Of a stretch of 47,999 bases of DNA, positions 1 to 8,329 are shown in pieces. The translations under genes and the position numbers were made by a program. Location: contig NZ_QAIG01000005.1 of NCBI RefSeq assembly GCF_003060885.1, forward strand, positions 511,012 through 559,010. The letters are read 5' to 3'. Numbering within the stretch: the first letter of the stretch is position 1; each line of letters begins with the position of its first letter. This stretch comes from Pseudomonas sp. HMWF032 (GTDB lineage: Bacteria > Pseudomonadota > Gammaproteobacteria > Pseudomonadales > Pseudomonadaceae). Below the pieces are notes generated by a model that did no database searches, was not told where the DNA came from, and saw only the letters and a list, made by a program, of their open reading frames with translations.

Positions 1-1458
1 TTTGCCGAGCCGCAATCGGCCTGGCAGCGTCTGGCAGGGCTGCGCAACGGTAATCAGGTCCGTGCCATGCAACGTCTCGGTCGCGAGCGTCTGGATGCCT
101 TTATCCCGCGTCTGCTGGCACAAGCCGTGGAGCATGACAATCCGGACCTGGTGCTGGAACGCGTGCTGCCACTGATCGAAGCCGTGGCACGGCGTTCGGC
201 CTATCTGGTGCTGCTCACGGAAAACCCCAGCGCCTTGCAGCGCTTGCTGACCCTGTGTGCCGCCAGCCCGTGGATCGCCGAGCAAATCACCCGCTTCCCG
301 CTGCTGCTTGATGAGCTGCTTAACGAAGGCCGCCTGTTCAAGCCGCCACTGGCGCCGGAACTGGCCGCTGAGCTGCGCGAGCGGCTGATGCGTATTCCCG
401 AAGAGGATCTGGAGCAGCAGATGGAGGCCCTGCGTCACTTCAAGCTGGCCCATCGCCTGCGTGTGGCGGCCTCGGAGATTGCCGGTACGCTGCCGCTGAT
501 GAAAGTGTCGGATTACCTGACCTGGCTGGCTGAGGCCATTCTTGATGAAGTGCTGGCCCTGGCCTGGCGTCACACCGTGAGCCGCTACGGCGCGCCGCGG
601 CGGGCTGACGGCAGCATCTGCGATCCGGATTTTGTGATTGTCGGCTATGGCAAGGTCGGCGGTATCGAGTTGGGGCATGGCTCGGACCTCGATCTGGTGT
701 TTATCCACGACGGCGACCCGCAGGCGGAAACCGATGGCGAAAAATCCATCGATGGCGCGCAGTTCTTCAATCGCCTGGGCCAGCGCATCATTCACCTGCT
801 GACCACGCAAACCAACTCCGGCCAATTGTATGAAGTGGATATGCGCCTGCGTCCGTCCGGTGCGGCAGGCTTGCTGGTCAGCTCGCTTGGCGCGTTCGAG
901 CGTTATCAGCAGGGCGAAGCCTGGACCTGGGAGCACCAGGCGTTGGTGCGGGCGCGGGTGCTGGTGGGTTGTCCGCGTGTTGGCCAGGCGTTCGAGGCGG
1001 TTCGCGCCGCCGTACTGGGCCGCGAACGCGACCTGGCCACGCTGCGCGCCGAGGTCAGCGAGATGCGCGCGAAGATGCGCGACAACCTTGGCAGCAAGGT
1101 CACGGCGGCTGGGACAGCGGCGAATGCCTTCGAGGCCACGGTGCCGTTCGACCTCAAGCAGGACGCCGGAGGTATCGTCGATATTGAATTTATGGTGCAA
1201 TACGCGGCCCTGGCTTGGTCGCGCCAGTACCCGGAATTGCTTGAGTTCACTGACAATATTCGCATTCTGGAAGGGCTGGAACGGGTGGGTTTGCTGCCGG
1301 GTGAGGATGCCCAATTGCTGCAGGCGATTTACAAAGCCTACCGTTCAGCGGCGCACCGTCAGGCCCTGCAAAAGCAGCCTGGGGTGGTCAGTGGCGAGCA
1401 GTTTGCCGATGAGCGGCGCACGGTGATGCGCATTTGGCAGGTGCTGGGCTTGAGCTGA
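1..1458 (+). CDS. glnE: Glutamine synthetase adenylyltransferase/deadenylase, 3' part
   Basis: Only the C-terminal 485 residues are present; the frame is open from base 1, so the gene starts upstream of the window. GlnE is the bifunctional cytoplasmic enzyme that adds AMP to, and removes it from, glutamine synthetase in response to PII signalling. The visible part holds the C-terminal nucleotidyltransferase (adenylylating) domain. Its signature is the glycine-rich VGYGKVGG stretch followed by GSDLDLVF near base 690, where the two aspartates bind metal. A helical region typical of the family follows (DLKQDAGGIVDIEF, then a QALQKQPG stretch near the end). The stop is followed by an 84-base gap and then ilvE on the same strand. 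The glnE-ilvE-waaF order is what I recall from pseudomonads. The identification is secure; regulation cannot be judged because the 5' end is missing. Confidence 0.97.
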   Translation, partial: FAEPQSAWQRLAGLRNGNQVRAMQRLGRERLDAFIPRLLAQAVEHDNPDLVLERVLPLIEAVARRSAYLVLLTENPSALQRLLTLCAASPWIAEQITRFPLLLDELLNEGRLFKPPLAPELAAELRERLMRIPEEDLEQQMEALRHFKLAHRLRVAASEIAGTLPLMKVSDYLTWLAEAILDEVLALAWRHTVSRYGAPRRADGSICDPDFVIVGYGKVGGIELGHGSDLDLVFIHDGDPQAETDGEKSIDGAQFFNRLGQRIIHLLTTQTNSGQLYEVDMRLRPSGAAGLLVSSLGAFERYQQGEAWTWEHQALVRARVLVGCPRVGQAFEAVRAAVLGRERDLATLRAEVSEMRAKMRDNLGSKVTAAGTAANAFEATVPFDLKQDAGGIVDIEFMVQYAALAWSRQYPELLEFTDNIRILEGLERVGLLPGEDAQLLQAIYKAYRSAAHRQALQKQPGVVSGEQFADERRTVMRIWQVLGLS

Positions 1459-1542
1459 ACAGGCTGAGCTGAATATGAGGGCGTCGGGCACATAGGGTGG
1501 CCGGCCAATGCTGTACTAATCGAATGTGAGGAGCAGGCAACT

Positions 1543-2466
1543 ATGTCGATGGCCGATCGTGATGGCGTGATCTGGTATGACGGCGAGCTGGTGCCGTGGC
1601 GCAACGCGACCACCCACGTGCTGACCCATACCCTGCACTACGGCATGGGTGTGTTTGAAGGCGTACGCGCCTACAACACCCCGCAAGGCACGGCGATTTT
1701 CCGCCTGCAAGCGCACACCGACCGCCTGTTCGACTCGGCCCACATCATGGGCATGAAGATTCCCTTCAGCAAAGACGAAATCAACGAAGCCACCCGCGCC
1801 GCCGTGCGTGAGAACAACCTGGAAAGCGCTTACATCCGTCCGATGGTGTTCTACGGGTCTGAAGCCATGGGCCTGCGCGCCAGCGGCCTGAAAACTCAGG
1901 TGATCGTCGCGGCTTGGAGCTGGGGTGCCTACATGGGCGACGAAGCCCTGCAGGTGGGCATCAAGGTGCGTACCAGCTCCTTTACCCGCCACCACGTGAA
2001 CATCTCGATGACCCGCGCCAAGGCCAATGGCAACTACATCAACTCGATGCTGGCGCTGCAGGAAGCCATCTCCGGTGGTGCCGACGAGGCCATGCTGCTG
2101 GATCCGGAAGGCTACGTGGCCGAGGGTTCGGGCGAGAACATCTTCCTGATCAAGAACGGCGTGATCTATACCCCGGAAGTGACCTCCTGCCTGAACGGTA
2201 TCACCCGTAACACCATCCTGACCCTGGCCGCCGAGCATGGCCTGGACGTGGTTGAGAAGCGCATCACCCGCGATGAGGTGTATATCGCTGATGAAGCGTT
2301 CTTTACCGGCACTGCCGCTGAAGTGACGCCGATCCGTGAAGTCGATGGCCGGCAGATCGGCGCAGGCCGCCGTGGGCCGATCACCGAGAAGCTGCAAACC
2401 GCTTATTTCGATCTGGTCACCGGCAAGACCGATGCCCATGCCGAGTGGCGTACGCTGGTTAAATAA
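1543..2466 (+). CDS. ilvE: Branched-chain amino acid aminotransferase
   Basis: A 307-residue class IV pyridoxal-phosphate aminotransferase that catalyses the last step of leucine, isoleucine and valine synthesis, with glutamate as amino donor. The N-terminus carries the family signature around HTLHYGMGVFEGVRAY (residues 29-44). The PLP-binding lysine is K160 in RAKANGNYINS. The phosphate-binding EGSGENIF stretch and the TAAEVTPI motif follow in the C-terminal half. Length equals the usual IlvE length. The ATG is preceded by a good ribosome site (GAGGAG, 1527-1532). It stands alone between glnE and the LPS operon, and a palindromic repeat separates it from waaF. The substrate assignment rests on overall resemblance to IlvE; a D-amino-acid transaminase or aminodeoxychorismate lyase is much less likely. 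Confidence 0.95.
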   Translation: MSMADRDGVIWYDGELVPWRNATTHVLTHTLHYGMGVFEGVRAYNTPQGTAIFRLQAHTDRLFDSAHIMGMKIPFSKDEINEATRAAVRENNLESAYIRPMVFYGSEAMGLRASGLKTQVIVAAWSWGAYMGDEALQVGIKVRTSSFTRHHVNISMTRAKANGNYINSMLALQEAISGGADEAMLLDPEGYVAEGSGENIFLIKNGVIYTPEVTSCLNGITRNTILTLAAEHGLDVVEKRITRDEVYIADEAFFTGTAAEVTPIREVDGRQIGAGRRGPITEKLQTAYFDLVTGKTDAHAEWRTLVK

Positions 2467-2487
2467 GGCCTGAATTAGGTAAAGCGA

Positions 2488-2650
2488 GGGAGGCGATCAG
2501 GCTGTTTGGAAGCGTCGCGAGCGACGGCGAGGCAAGGCAAGGCAAAAATTGGCGAGTGGCGGAGTTGACTCTAGTCAATGAGCAAGCGAGTCAGTTTTTG
2601 ACGCCGCACCGCCAAGCGCAGTAGCTTCCAAACAGTCTGATAAGCCTCCC
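2488..2650. repeat. Long imperfect palindromic intergenic element
   Basis: Almost the whole ilvE-waaF gap is one imperfect palindrome of about 160 bases. The left arm (2488-2513) and right arm (2624-2650) are near-perfect inverted repeats, both containing GTTTGGAAGC or its complement. The centre at 2565-2578 is itself a small palindrome, TTGACT-CT-AGTCAA, embedded in GGAG...TGAGCA. The same GGAGTT-(AC..GT)-AATGAGCA core recurs at 31097-31119. There is no coding capacity. It resembles the non-autonomous dispersed elements common in pseudomonads. In RNA form it would fold into one long hairpin between the ilvE and waaF transcripts. Confidence 0.75.
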
Positions 2651-2670
2651 CGGTCGTTTCTGGAATAGGC

Positions 2671-3705
2671 ATGAAAATACTGATCGTTGGCCCCAGCTGG
2701 GTGGGTGACATGGTGATGGCGCAAACGCTGTTCCAGTGCCTGCAACAGCGTCATCCCGGTTGTGCAATCGATGTGCTGGCCCCCGAGTGGAGCCGGCCGA
2801 TTCTCGAGCGCATGCCCGAAGTGCGTCAGGCCCTGAGCTTTCCGCTCGGCCATGGCGTGTTGGAACTGGCCACGCGGCGCAAGATCGGCAAGTCGCTGGC
2901 TGGCCAGTACGATCAGGCGATTTTGTTGCCTAATTCGCTTAAGTCGGCCCTGGTGCCGTTTTTCGCCAGTATCCCCAAACGTACGGGCTGGAAGGGCGAG
3001 CTGCGCTACGGCCTGCTCAACGACATCCGCATCCTGGATAAGCAGCGCTACCCGTTGATGATCGAGCGTTTTATGGCGCTGGCCTTCGAGCCAGGCGCCG
3101 CGCTGCCGCAGCCTTATCCGCGCCCCGCCTTGCAAATCAACGCGCAGAGCCGCGACGCCGCCCTGGCCACGTTCGGTCTGAGCCTGGATCGCCCGGTGCT
3201 GGCGCTGTGTCCGGGGGCTGAGTTCGGTGAGGCCAAGCGCTGGCCGAGCGAGCATTACGCCAAGGTTGCCGAGCTGAAGATCCGCGCCGGTTGGCAGGTG
3301 TGGATTTTTGGCTCGAAGAACGATCACCCGGTCGGTGAGGACATTCGCAGCCGACTGATTCCGGGGCTGCGCGAGGAAGCGGTGAACCTGGCCGGCGAAA
3401 CCAGCCTGGCTGAAGCCATCGACCTGCTGTCCTGCGCGGGCGCTGTGGTGTCCAACGATTCCGGCTTGATGCATGTGGCGGCAGCGCTGAACCGTCCGCT
3501 GGTGGCGGTCTACGGCTCGACCTCGCCGGGCTTTACCCCGCCGCTGGCCGAGCAGGTGGAAATTGTCCGCCTGGGCCTGGAATGCAGCCCGTGCTTCGAC
3601 CGCACCTGCCGTTTCGGTCATTACAACTGCTTGGGCCAGCTCAAGCCGCGCCCGGTGATTGAGGCGCTGGATCGCCTGGTGGCCGACCCGGTCGAGGTTG
3701 AATAG
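2671..3705 (+). CDS. waaF: ADP-heptose:LPS heptosyltransferase II
   Basis: A 344-residue GT9 glycosyltransferase that adds the second L-glycero-D-manno-heptose to the inner core on the cytoplasmic face of the inner membrane. The N-terminus MKILIVGPSWVGDMVMAQ is the classic WaaF start, followed by the sugar-acceptor Rossmann domain. The C-terminal donor domain shows LCPGAEFGEAKRWP (about residue 180) and VVSNDSGLMHVAAAL (about 260-274), the ADP-heptose-binding GT9 motif. A cysteine-containing stretch (CSPCFDRTCRFGHYNC) near the C-terminus is typical of WaaF. It is the first gene of the core operon, directly after the palindromic repeat. Its TAG stop lies one base before the proposed waaC start, so the two are almost certainly translationally linked. 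Confidence 0.96.
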   Translation: MKILIVGPSWVGDMVMAQTLFQCLQQRHPGCAIDVLAPEWSRPILERMPEVRQALSFPLGHGVLELATRRKIGKSLAGQYDQAILLPNSLKSALVPFFASIPKRTGWKGELRYGLLNDIRILDKQRYPLMIERFMALAFEPGAALPQPYPRPALQINAQSRDAALATFGLSLDRPVLALCPGAEFGEAKRWPSEHYAKVAELKIRAGWQVWIFGSKNDHPVGEDIRSRLIPGLREEAVNLAGETSLAEAIDLLSCAGAVVSNDSGLMHVAAALNRPLVAVYGSTSPGFTPPLAEQVEIVRLGLECSPCFDRTCRFGHYNCLGQLKPRPVIEALDRLVADPVEVE

Positions 3706-3706
3706 C

Positions 3707-4708
3707 TTGCGCGTTCTGTTGATCAAAACCTCTTCGTTGGGCGATGTGGTGCACACCCTGCCGGCGCTCACCGATGCGGCGCGGGCGATTCCCGGTATTC
3801 AGTTCGACTGGGTGGTGGAGGAGGGCTTCGCCGAGATTCCGGCTTGGCACCCGGCCGTGGCGCAGGTGATCCCGGTGGCGATTCGCCGCTGGCGCAAGCA
3901 CCTGTGGCAAACGCTCAAGAGCGGTGAGTGGACGCGCTTCAAGCAGCGCCTTGGTGAGACCCAGTACGACCTGGTGATTGACGCCCAGGGCCTGCTGAAA
4001 AGCGCCTGGCTAACCCGTTACGTCAAGGCACCGATTGCCGGCCTGGATCGTGATTCCGCGCGTGAGCCGCTGGCCAGTCGCTTCTATGATCGACGCTATG
4101 CCGTGCCGCGCGAGCAGCATGCCCTGGAACGTACCCGTCAGCTGTTTGCCCAGGCACTGGGTTACACGCTACCTGCCGGTGTCGGCGATTACGGCCTCAA
4201 TCGCGCGCAATTGGCCGATCAGGCGCTGCAGCCTTATCTACTGTTTCTGCACGGCACCACCTGGCTGAGTAAGCACTGGCCGGAAGCCGACTGGCGGGCG
4301 TTGGCTGAACAGATGAGCGCGCAAGGCTGGGCCATACGCCTGCCGTGGGGCAATGAGGCTGAGAAAGCGCGCGCCGAGCGAATTGCTGCAGGCATTGAAA
4401 ACGTCGCGGTGTTGCCCAAACTTAACCTGGCAGGTGTGGCCAAGGTCATTGCCGGCGCCAGTGCCTGTGTCGCCGTCGACACCGGACTGGGCCATCTGGC
4501 CGCTGCGCTGGATGTGCCGAGTATTTCTCTGTACGGCCCAACCTTGCCGGGGCGTGTAGGTGCCTATGGCCGTAGCCAGGTGCACCTGTGTGCCACGGGC
4601 CCGAATGCCGGCTCGGGCGATCGCCACAAGCCCTGTTTCGACGGTCTGGATGCCGAGCGTGTGGCCACACAATTGCAGGCCCTGTTGCTGGCCGAGGACG
4701 TTGTCTGA
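3707..4708 (+). CDS. waaC: ADP-heptose:LPS heptosyltransferase I
   Basis: A 333-residue GT9 enzyme that transfers the first heptose onto Kdo-lipid A. I chose a TTG start at 3707. This gives the expected N-terminus (M)RVLLIKTSSLGDVVHTLPAL and leaves a GAGG ribosome site at about 3694. The in-frame ATG at 3659 lies inside waaF and would add 16 residues not seen in WaaC proteins. The donor-site motif reads AVDTGLGHLAAALDVPSISLYGPT around residues 255-278. The first heptose is added by WaaC and the second by WaaF, so the gene order is opposite to the reaction order, as in other pseudomonads. The stop overlaps the waaG start (TGATG). Function is secure; the start is likely but not proven. Confidence 0.95.
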   Translation: MRVLLIKTSSLGDVVHTLPALTDAARAIPGIQFDWVVEEGFAEIPAWHPAVAQVIPVAIRRWRKHLWQTLKSGEWTRFKQRLGETQYDLVIDAQGLLKSAWLTRYVKAPIAGLDRDSAREPLASRFYDRRYAVPREQHALERTRQLFAQALGYTLPAGVGDYGLNRAQLADQALQPYLLFLHGTTWLSKHWPEADWRALAEQMSAQGWAIRLPWGNEAEKARAERIAAGIENVAVLPKLNLAGVAKVIAGASACVAVDTGLGHLAAALDVPSISLYGPTLPGRVGAYGRSQVHLCATGPNAGSGDRHKPCFDGLDAERVATQLQALLLAEDVV

Positions 4709-5829
4709 TGCAGCTCGCGTTTATCCTCTACAAATACTTCCCCTTCGGCGGCCTGCAGCGCGACTTTATGCGCATCGCCCTGGAGTGCCAGGCGCGCGGT
4801 CATGCCATTCGCGTCTACACACCGATCTGGGAAGGTGAGGTGCCGGTGGGCTTCGAGGTGGTGGTGGTGCCGGTCAAGGCGCTGTTCAACCACAAACGTA
4901 ATGAAAAGCTCACTGCCTGGGTTGAGGCTGACTTGGCCAAGCGTCCCGTGGATCGGGTGATCGGCTTTAACAAGATGCCCGGCCTGGACGTCTACTACGC
5001 CGCCGACGGCTGCTATGAAGACAAGGCACAAACCCTGCGCAATCCGCTTTACAAGTGCTGGGGCCGTTACAAGCACTTCGCCGACTACGAGCGGGCGGTA
5101 TTCGCCCCCAAATCGAAGACCGAGATTCTGATGATCTCCGAAGTGCAGCAACCGCTGTTTATCAAGCATTACCACACCCCGCTGCAGCGCTTTCACCTGT
5201 TGCCGCCGGGCATCGCCGCAGACCGCCGCGCGCCGGCCAATGCCGCCGAACTTCGTGCCGAATTCCGCACCGAGTTCAATCTGTCGGATAGCGACCTGCT
5301 GCTGGTGCAGATCGGCTCCGGCTTCAAGACCAAGGGGCTGGATCGCAGCCTCAAAGCCCTGGCCGCCTTGCCGCGCGAGCTGAAGCAACGCACCCGGCTG
5401 ATCGCTATTGGTCAGGACGACCCACGTTCGTTCCAGCTGCAGGCCAAGGCGCTGGGCGTGTCCGATCAGGTGCAGATTCTCAAGGGGCGCAGCGATATTC
5501 CGCGTTTCCTGCTGGGTGCTGATCTGCTGATTCATCCGGCCTACAACGAAAACACCGGCACCGTGCTGCTGGAAGCGTTGGTTTCCGGTTTGCCGGTGCT
5601 GGTCACGGACGTGTGCGGCTACGCCCACTACATTGCCGAAGCGGATGCCGGCCGGGTGCTGGCCAGTCCGTTCGAGCAGGAGCGCCTCAATCATCTGCTC
5701 GCCGACATGCTCGCCGACGATGCGCGCCGCGTCTTTTGGGCGCGCAATGGTTTGGCCTACGCCGACAGCGCTGACCTGTATTCCATGCCGCAACACGCGG
5801 CCGACATCATCCTGGCGGCACGTCCATGA
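4708..5829 (+). CDS. waaG: LPS core GT4 glycosyltransferase WaaG
   Basis: A 373-residue GT-B glycosyltransferase of family GT4. WaaG adds the first hexose of the outer core to heptose II (glucose in enterobacteria, galactosamine in P. aeruginosa); the sugar used here cannot be read from sequence. The N-terminus MQLAFILYKYFPFGGLQRDF is diagnostic. The donor-binding C-terminal domain has QIGSGFKTKGLDRSL and the E-x7-E region NENTGTVLLEALVSGLPVL (near residue 280). The start is the ATG that overlaps the waaC stop; longer in-frame versions run through waaC. The last codons overlap waaP by four bases. It acts on the cytoplasmic side of the inner membrane. Confidence 0.95.
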   Translation: MQLAFILYKYFPFGGLQRDFMRIALECQARGHAIRVYTPIWEGEVPVGFEVVVVPVKALFNHKRNEKLTAWVEADLAKRPVDRVIGFNKMPGLDVYYAADGCYEDKAQTLRNPLYKCWGRYKHFADYERAVFAPKSKTEILMISEVQQPLFIKHYHTPLQRFHLLPPGIAADRRAPANAAELRAEFRTEFNLSDSDLLLVQIGSGFKTKGLDRSLKALAALPRELKQRTRLIAIGQDDPRSFQLQAKALGVSDQVQILKGRSDIPRFLLGADLLIHPAYNENTGTVLLEALVSGLPVLVTDVCGYAHYIAEADAGRVLASPFEQERLNHLLADMLADDARRVFWARNGLAYADSADLYSMPQHAADIILAARP

Positions 5830-6632
5830 GACTGGTACTGGCTGAACCCTTTAAAACCCTGTGGGTCGGGCGTGATGCCTTTGCTGCTGTCGAGGCGCTG
5901 CAGGGGCAGGTTTACCGCGAGCTGGAAGGCCGCCGCACGCTGCGTACCGAAGTCGATGGACGCGGCTATTTCGTCAAGATCCACCGCGGTATTGGTTGGG
6001 GGGAGATCGTCAAAAACCTGCTCACCGCCAAGTTGCCGGTGCTCGGTGCGCGCCAGGAGTGGCAAGCCATTCAGCGCCTGACCGAGGTCGGTGTGGCGAC
6101 CATGACCGCCGTGGCCTACGGCGAACGCGGCAGCAATCCGGCGGCGCAGCATTCCTTTATCGTTACCGAAGAGCTGGCACCGACCACCGATCTGGAACAA
6201 CTCAGCCTGAACTGGGCCAAGGAAGCTCCCGAACCGCGACTGAAGTGGGCGCTGATCAAGGAAGTGGCCAACATGGTCGGCAACATGCACCGCGCCGGGG
6301 TCAACCACCGCGATTGCTACATCTGCCACTTCCTGCTGCACACCGATAAACCAGTCACTGCGGACGATTTCCGCCTGTCAGTGATCGACCTGCACCGCGC
6401 CCAAGTCCGCCATCAGCTGCCCTTGCGCTGGCGCAACAAGGACCTGGCCGCGTTGTATTTCTCCGTGCTGGATATCGGCCTGACCCGGCGCGACAAGCTG
6501 CGCTTTCTGCGTGGTTATTTTCAACAACCCTTGCGGCAGATCCTTCAGGAAGAAGGTCGTTTGCTCGCTTGGCTGGAATCCAAGGCGGCCAAATTGTATG
6601 GCCGTAAACAGCGTTATGGAGATCGACTCTAG
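5826..6632 (+). CDS. waaP: LPS core heptose I kinase
   Basis: A 268-residue protein-kinase-fold enzyme that phosphorylates heptose I of the inner core. In P. aeruginosa this modification is known to be needed for viability and intrinsic drug resistance. The ATP-binding lysine is in YFVKIHRG (K51). The catalytic loop is NHRDCYICHFLL with D163 as base, the same number as in characterised P. aeruginosa WaaP. The metal-binding position is VIDLHRAQ (D188). A conserved N-terminus, MRLVLAEPFKTLWVGRDAF, supports the ATG at 5826, which overlaps the waaG stop. It is the first of a run of kinase-fold genes (to 10529), interrupted by a GT9-like gene. Confidence 0.95.
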   Translation: MRLVLAEPFKTLWVGRDAFAAVEALQGQVYRELEGRRTLRTEVDGRGYFVKIHRGIGWGEIVKNLLTAKLPVLGARQEWQAIQRLTEVGVATMTAVAYGERGSNPAAQHSFIVTEELAPTTDLEQLSLNWAKEAPEPRLKWALIKEVANMVGNMHRAGVNHRDCYICHFLLHTDKPVTADDFRLSVIDLHRAQVRHQLPLRWRNKDLAALYFSVLDIGLTRRDKLRFLRGYFQQPLRQILQEEGRLLAWLESKAAKLYGRKQRYGDRL

Positions 6633-7598
6633 ATGTCGGAGAAGAAGGCGTTGATCGGCCCGGGAGTGAGGGTTGCACTGGTTCCATGCCCTGCGTTGGG
6701 CGACACCACGCTGTTCTTGCGCCTTGCCTGGCGTCTCCAGGCTGCGGGTGCGAAGGTCACCCTGGCTTCAGTATCCTTGTCTTCGGTGAGCGAGTACCTG
6801 CCTGGGCTGGACATTCTCGGGGGCACGCCGGATGTGCCTGTACTGGCGGGCTGTAACGATTTGGTTATCTGTGCGATTGATTGGTACGTCGATGTTCCGC
6901 TGAGCAATGTGGCGTACCTCGCCGGTAAGAAACTCCCCGTCAAGCTCAGGTCCGAGCCGCCACCTGTATGGCTTGGTGATTGCCGCATTGAGGGAGCGCA
7001 CAACGTGATCTGTCGTGACCCGAAGGCCGGAAAGACCATGGTGCAGTGGATCGACCTGTACACTGAAGAGATCCTCGGGCTTGATCTGTCTATGCCTATT
7101 GCGGGCTTACAGATCCCGTCCCGTGATACCGGCGCGGAAGTGCGACGTGTGGCCATTTTTCCGACCACGCCACATGCCAGTAAGAATTTCTCAACGTCTG
7201 GATTTCGCCGCCTTGCTCGCCATCTGGTTGCCCGGGGCTGGCGGGTCGAGTTCGTCGGTATCCCGGCCGAGCAGCAAGCCTTAAAGGCACAGTACCCAGG
7301 CCATCATGTTCATGCGTTCAGTGACTTGAAAGGGCTGGTCGACTTCTTGCTGACATGCGCCATCGTCATTAGCAATGATTCGGGTGGCGGGCACCTTGGT
7401 TCACTGCTGGGTTTGCGGACATTCACCATTACGCGCCGGCGTACCGATTTCACTTGGCGGCCCGGCTTCAATGAACTCAATAGCGTGATCAATCCGGTTC
7501 TGAGCTTCAAATGGCTGGGCAAAACAGTCTGGCGTCCGTTCATTCCGTTGCGCCGCATCGTCAGGGCGCTGTCTGACTTAAACAGGACGCAGGTATGA
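6633..7598 (+). CDS. GT9 (heptosyltransferase-like) glycosyltransferase
   Basis: A 321-residue protein of the ADP-heptosyltransferase fold. The N-terminal domain has the GT9-style start VRVALVPCPALGDTTLFLRLAWRL (about 11-34). The C-terminal domain carries ISNDSGGGHLGSLLGL (about 247-262), matching the donor-site motif of WaaC/WaaF but with three glycines in place of the usual xxH spacing. It lacks the WaaF cysteine cluster. The gene abuts waaP (stop then ATG) and overlaps wapP by four bases, so it is part of the operon. It probably adds a sugar to the inner or outer core, but donor and acceptor are unknown. I do not recall a gene at this point between waaP and wapP in P. aeruginosa, so it looks like a lineage-specific insertion. 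Confidence 0.85.
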   Translation: MSEKKALIGPGVRVALVPCPALGDTTLFLRLAWRLQAAGAKVTLASVSLSSVSEYLPGLDILGGTPDVPVLAGCNDLVICAIDWYVDVPLSNVAYLAGKKLPVKLRSEPPPVWLGDCRIEGAHNVICRDPKAGKTMVQWIDLYTEEILGLDLSMPIAGLQIPSRDTGAEVRRVAIFPTTPHASKNFSTSGFRRLARHLVARGWRVEFVGIPAEQQALKAQYPGHHVHAFSDLKGLVDFLLTCAIVISNDSGGGHLGSLLGLRTFTITRRRTDFTWRPGFNELNSVINPVLSFKWLGKTVWRPFIPLRRIVRALSDLNRTQV

Positions 7599-8329
7599 CA
7601 GCGTGGAAACATGACCTGCACGATCCGATTCTGCTCGGCGCTTTCGGAACCCTTGAGGCCGTATTTGCACTTGAAGGTGAGCGTTTGACCTCTGACCCCT
7701 TGTCTGAGGTCATTCGTGTGGAGTTCGGCGGGGTGCGTTATTACGTCAAGCGCTACTGGGGCGCTGGTAAAGGTTTACGGCGTTACCTTGGCCGTCCTCG
7801 GGTTAAAGCGGAGTGGCAAAACCTCAAGTTGTTCGCCAAGTGGGGCATCCCCACTGCGCCGATTGTGGCCTATGGGCTTGAGCGCCAGGTGGGGGCTTTT
7901 GTCCGTGGGGCGCTCATTACCCGCGAACTTGAGGGCACGCTTGATTTGGCCGAAATTGCCAATCGGCAGGATGCGCGGTTGAGCGACCCCCGTTGGGTTT
8001 TGCAGGTCAGTCAGCAGTTAGCCAAGGGCACCCGTGCGCTGCACGATCACCATTTCACCCACAATGACTTGAAGTGGCGCAACCTGCTGGTCAATGAGCG
8101 CGGTGAGCTGTTCTTCATTGATTGCCCGACTGGAACCTTTTGGTGGGGGCCTTTGCTGCGTTACCGCATCATCAAGGATCTGGCATGCCTGGATAAAGTC
8201 GCTCACAAGGTGCTTTCACGTTCCCAGCGGTTGCGTTTTTACCTTCAGTACCGTGGTCGTCAGCGCTTGAATACTTCCGACAAGAAGCGCATCCGTCAGG
8301 TCATTGCGTTTTTTGAGGGGCGGGAATGA
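7595..8329 (+). CDS. wapP: LPS core kinase WapP (WaaY-like)
   Basis: A 244-residue kinase-fold protein. It closely resembles, from memory, the PA5008-type gene of P. aeruginosa (WapP), thought to phosphorylate an inner-core heptose. The nucleotide-binding lysine is in YYVKRYWGAGKGLRRYLGRP (K52). The catalytic loop HNDLKWRNLLV has D158, and FIDCPTG supplies the metal-binding aspartate D176. All catalytic positions are present, so it should be active. The ATG overlaps the upstream GT9 gene (ATGA) and its own stop overlaps wapQ in the same way. The exact phosphorylation site on the sugar cannot be inferred from the sequence. Confidence 0.85.
   Translation: MTAWKHDLHDPILLGAFGTLEAVFALEGERLTSDPLSEVIRVEFGGVRYYVKRYWGAGKGLRRYLGRPRVKAEWQNLKLFAKWGIPTAPIVAYGLERQVGAFVRGALITRELEGTLDLAEIANRQDARLSDPRWVLQVSQQLAKGTRALHDHHFTHNDLKWRNLLVNERGELFFIDCPTGTFWWGPLLRYRIIKDLACLDKVAHKVLSRSQRLRFYLQYRGRQRLNTSDKKRIRQVIAFFEGRE

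Noticed and set aside
2575..3771. A 398-codon minus-strand frame over the repeat and waaF
   Set aside because: It is antisense to waaF, which is secure, and its start region is the palindromic repeat.
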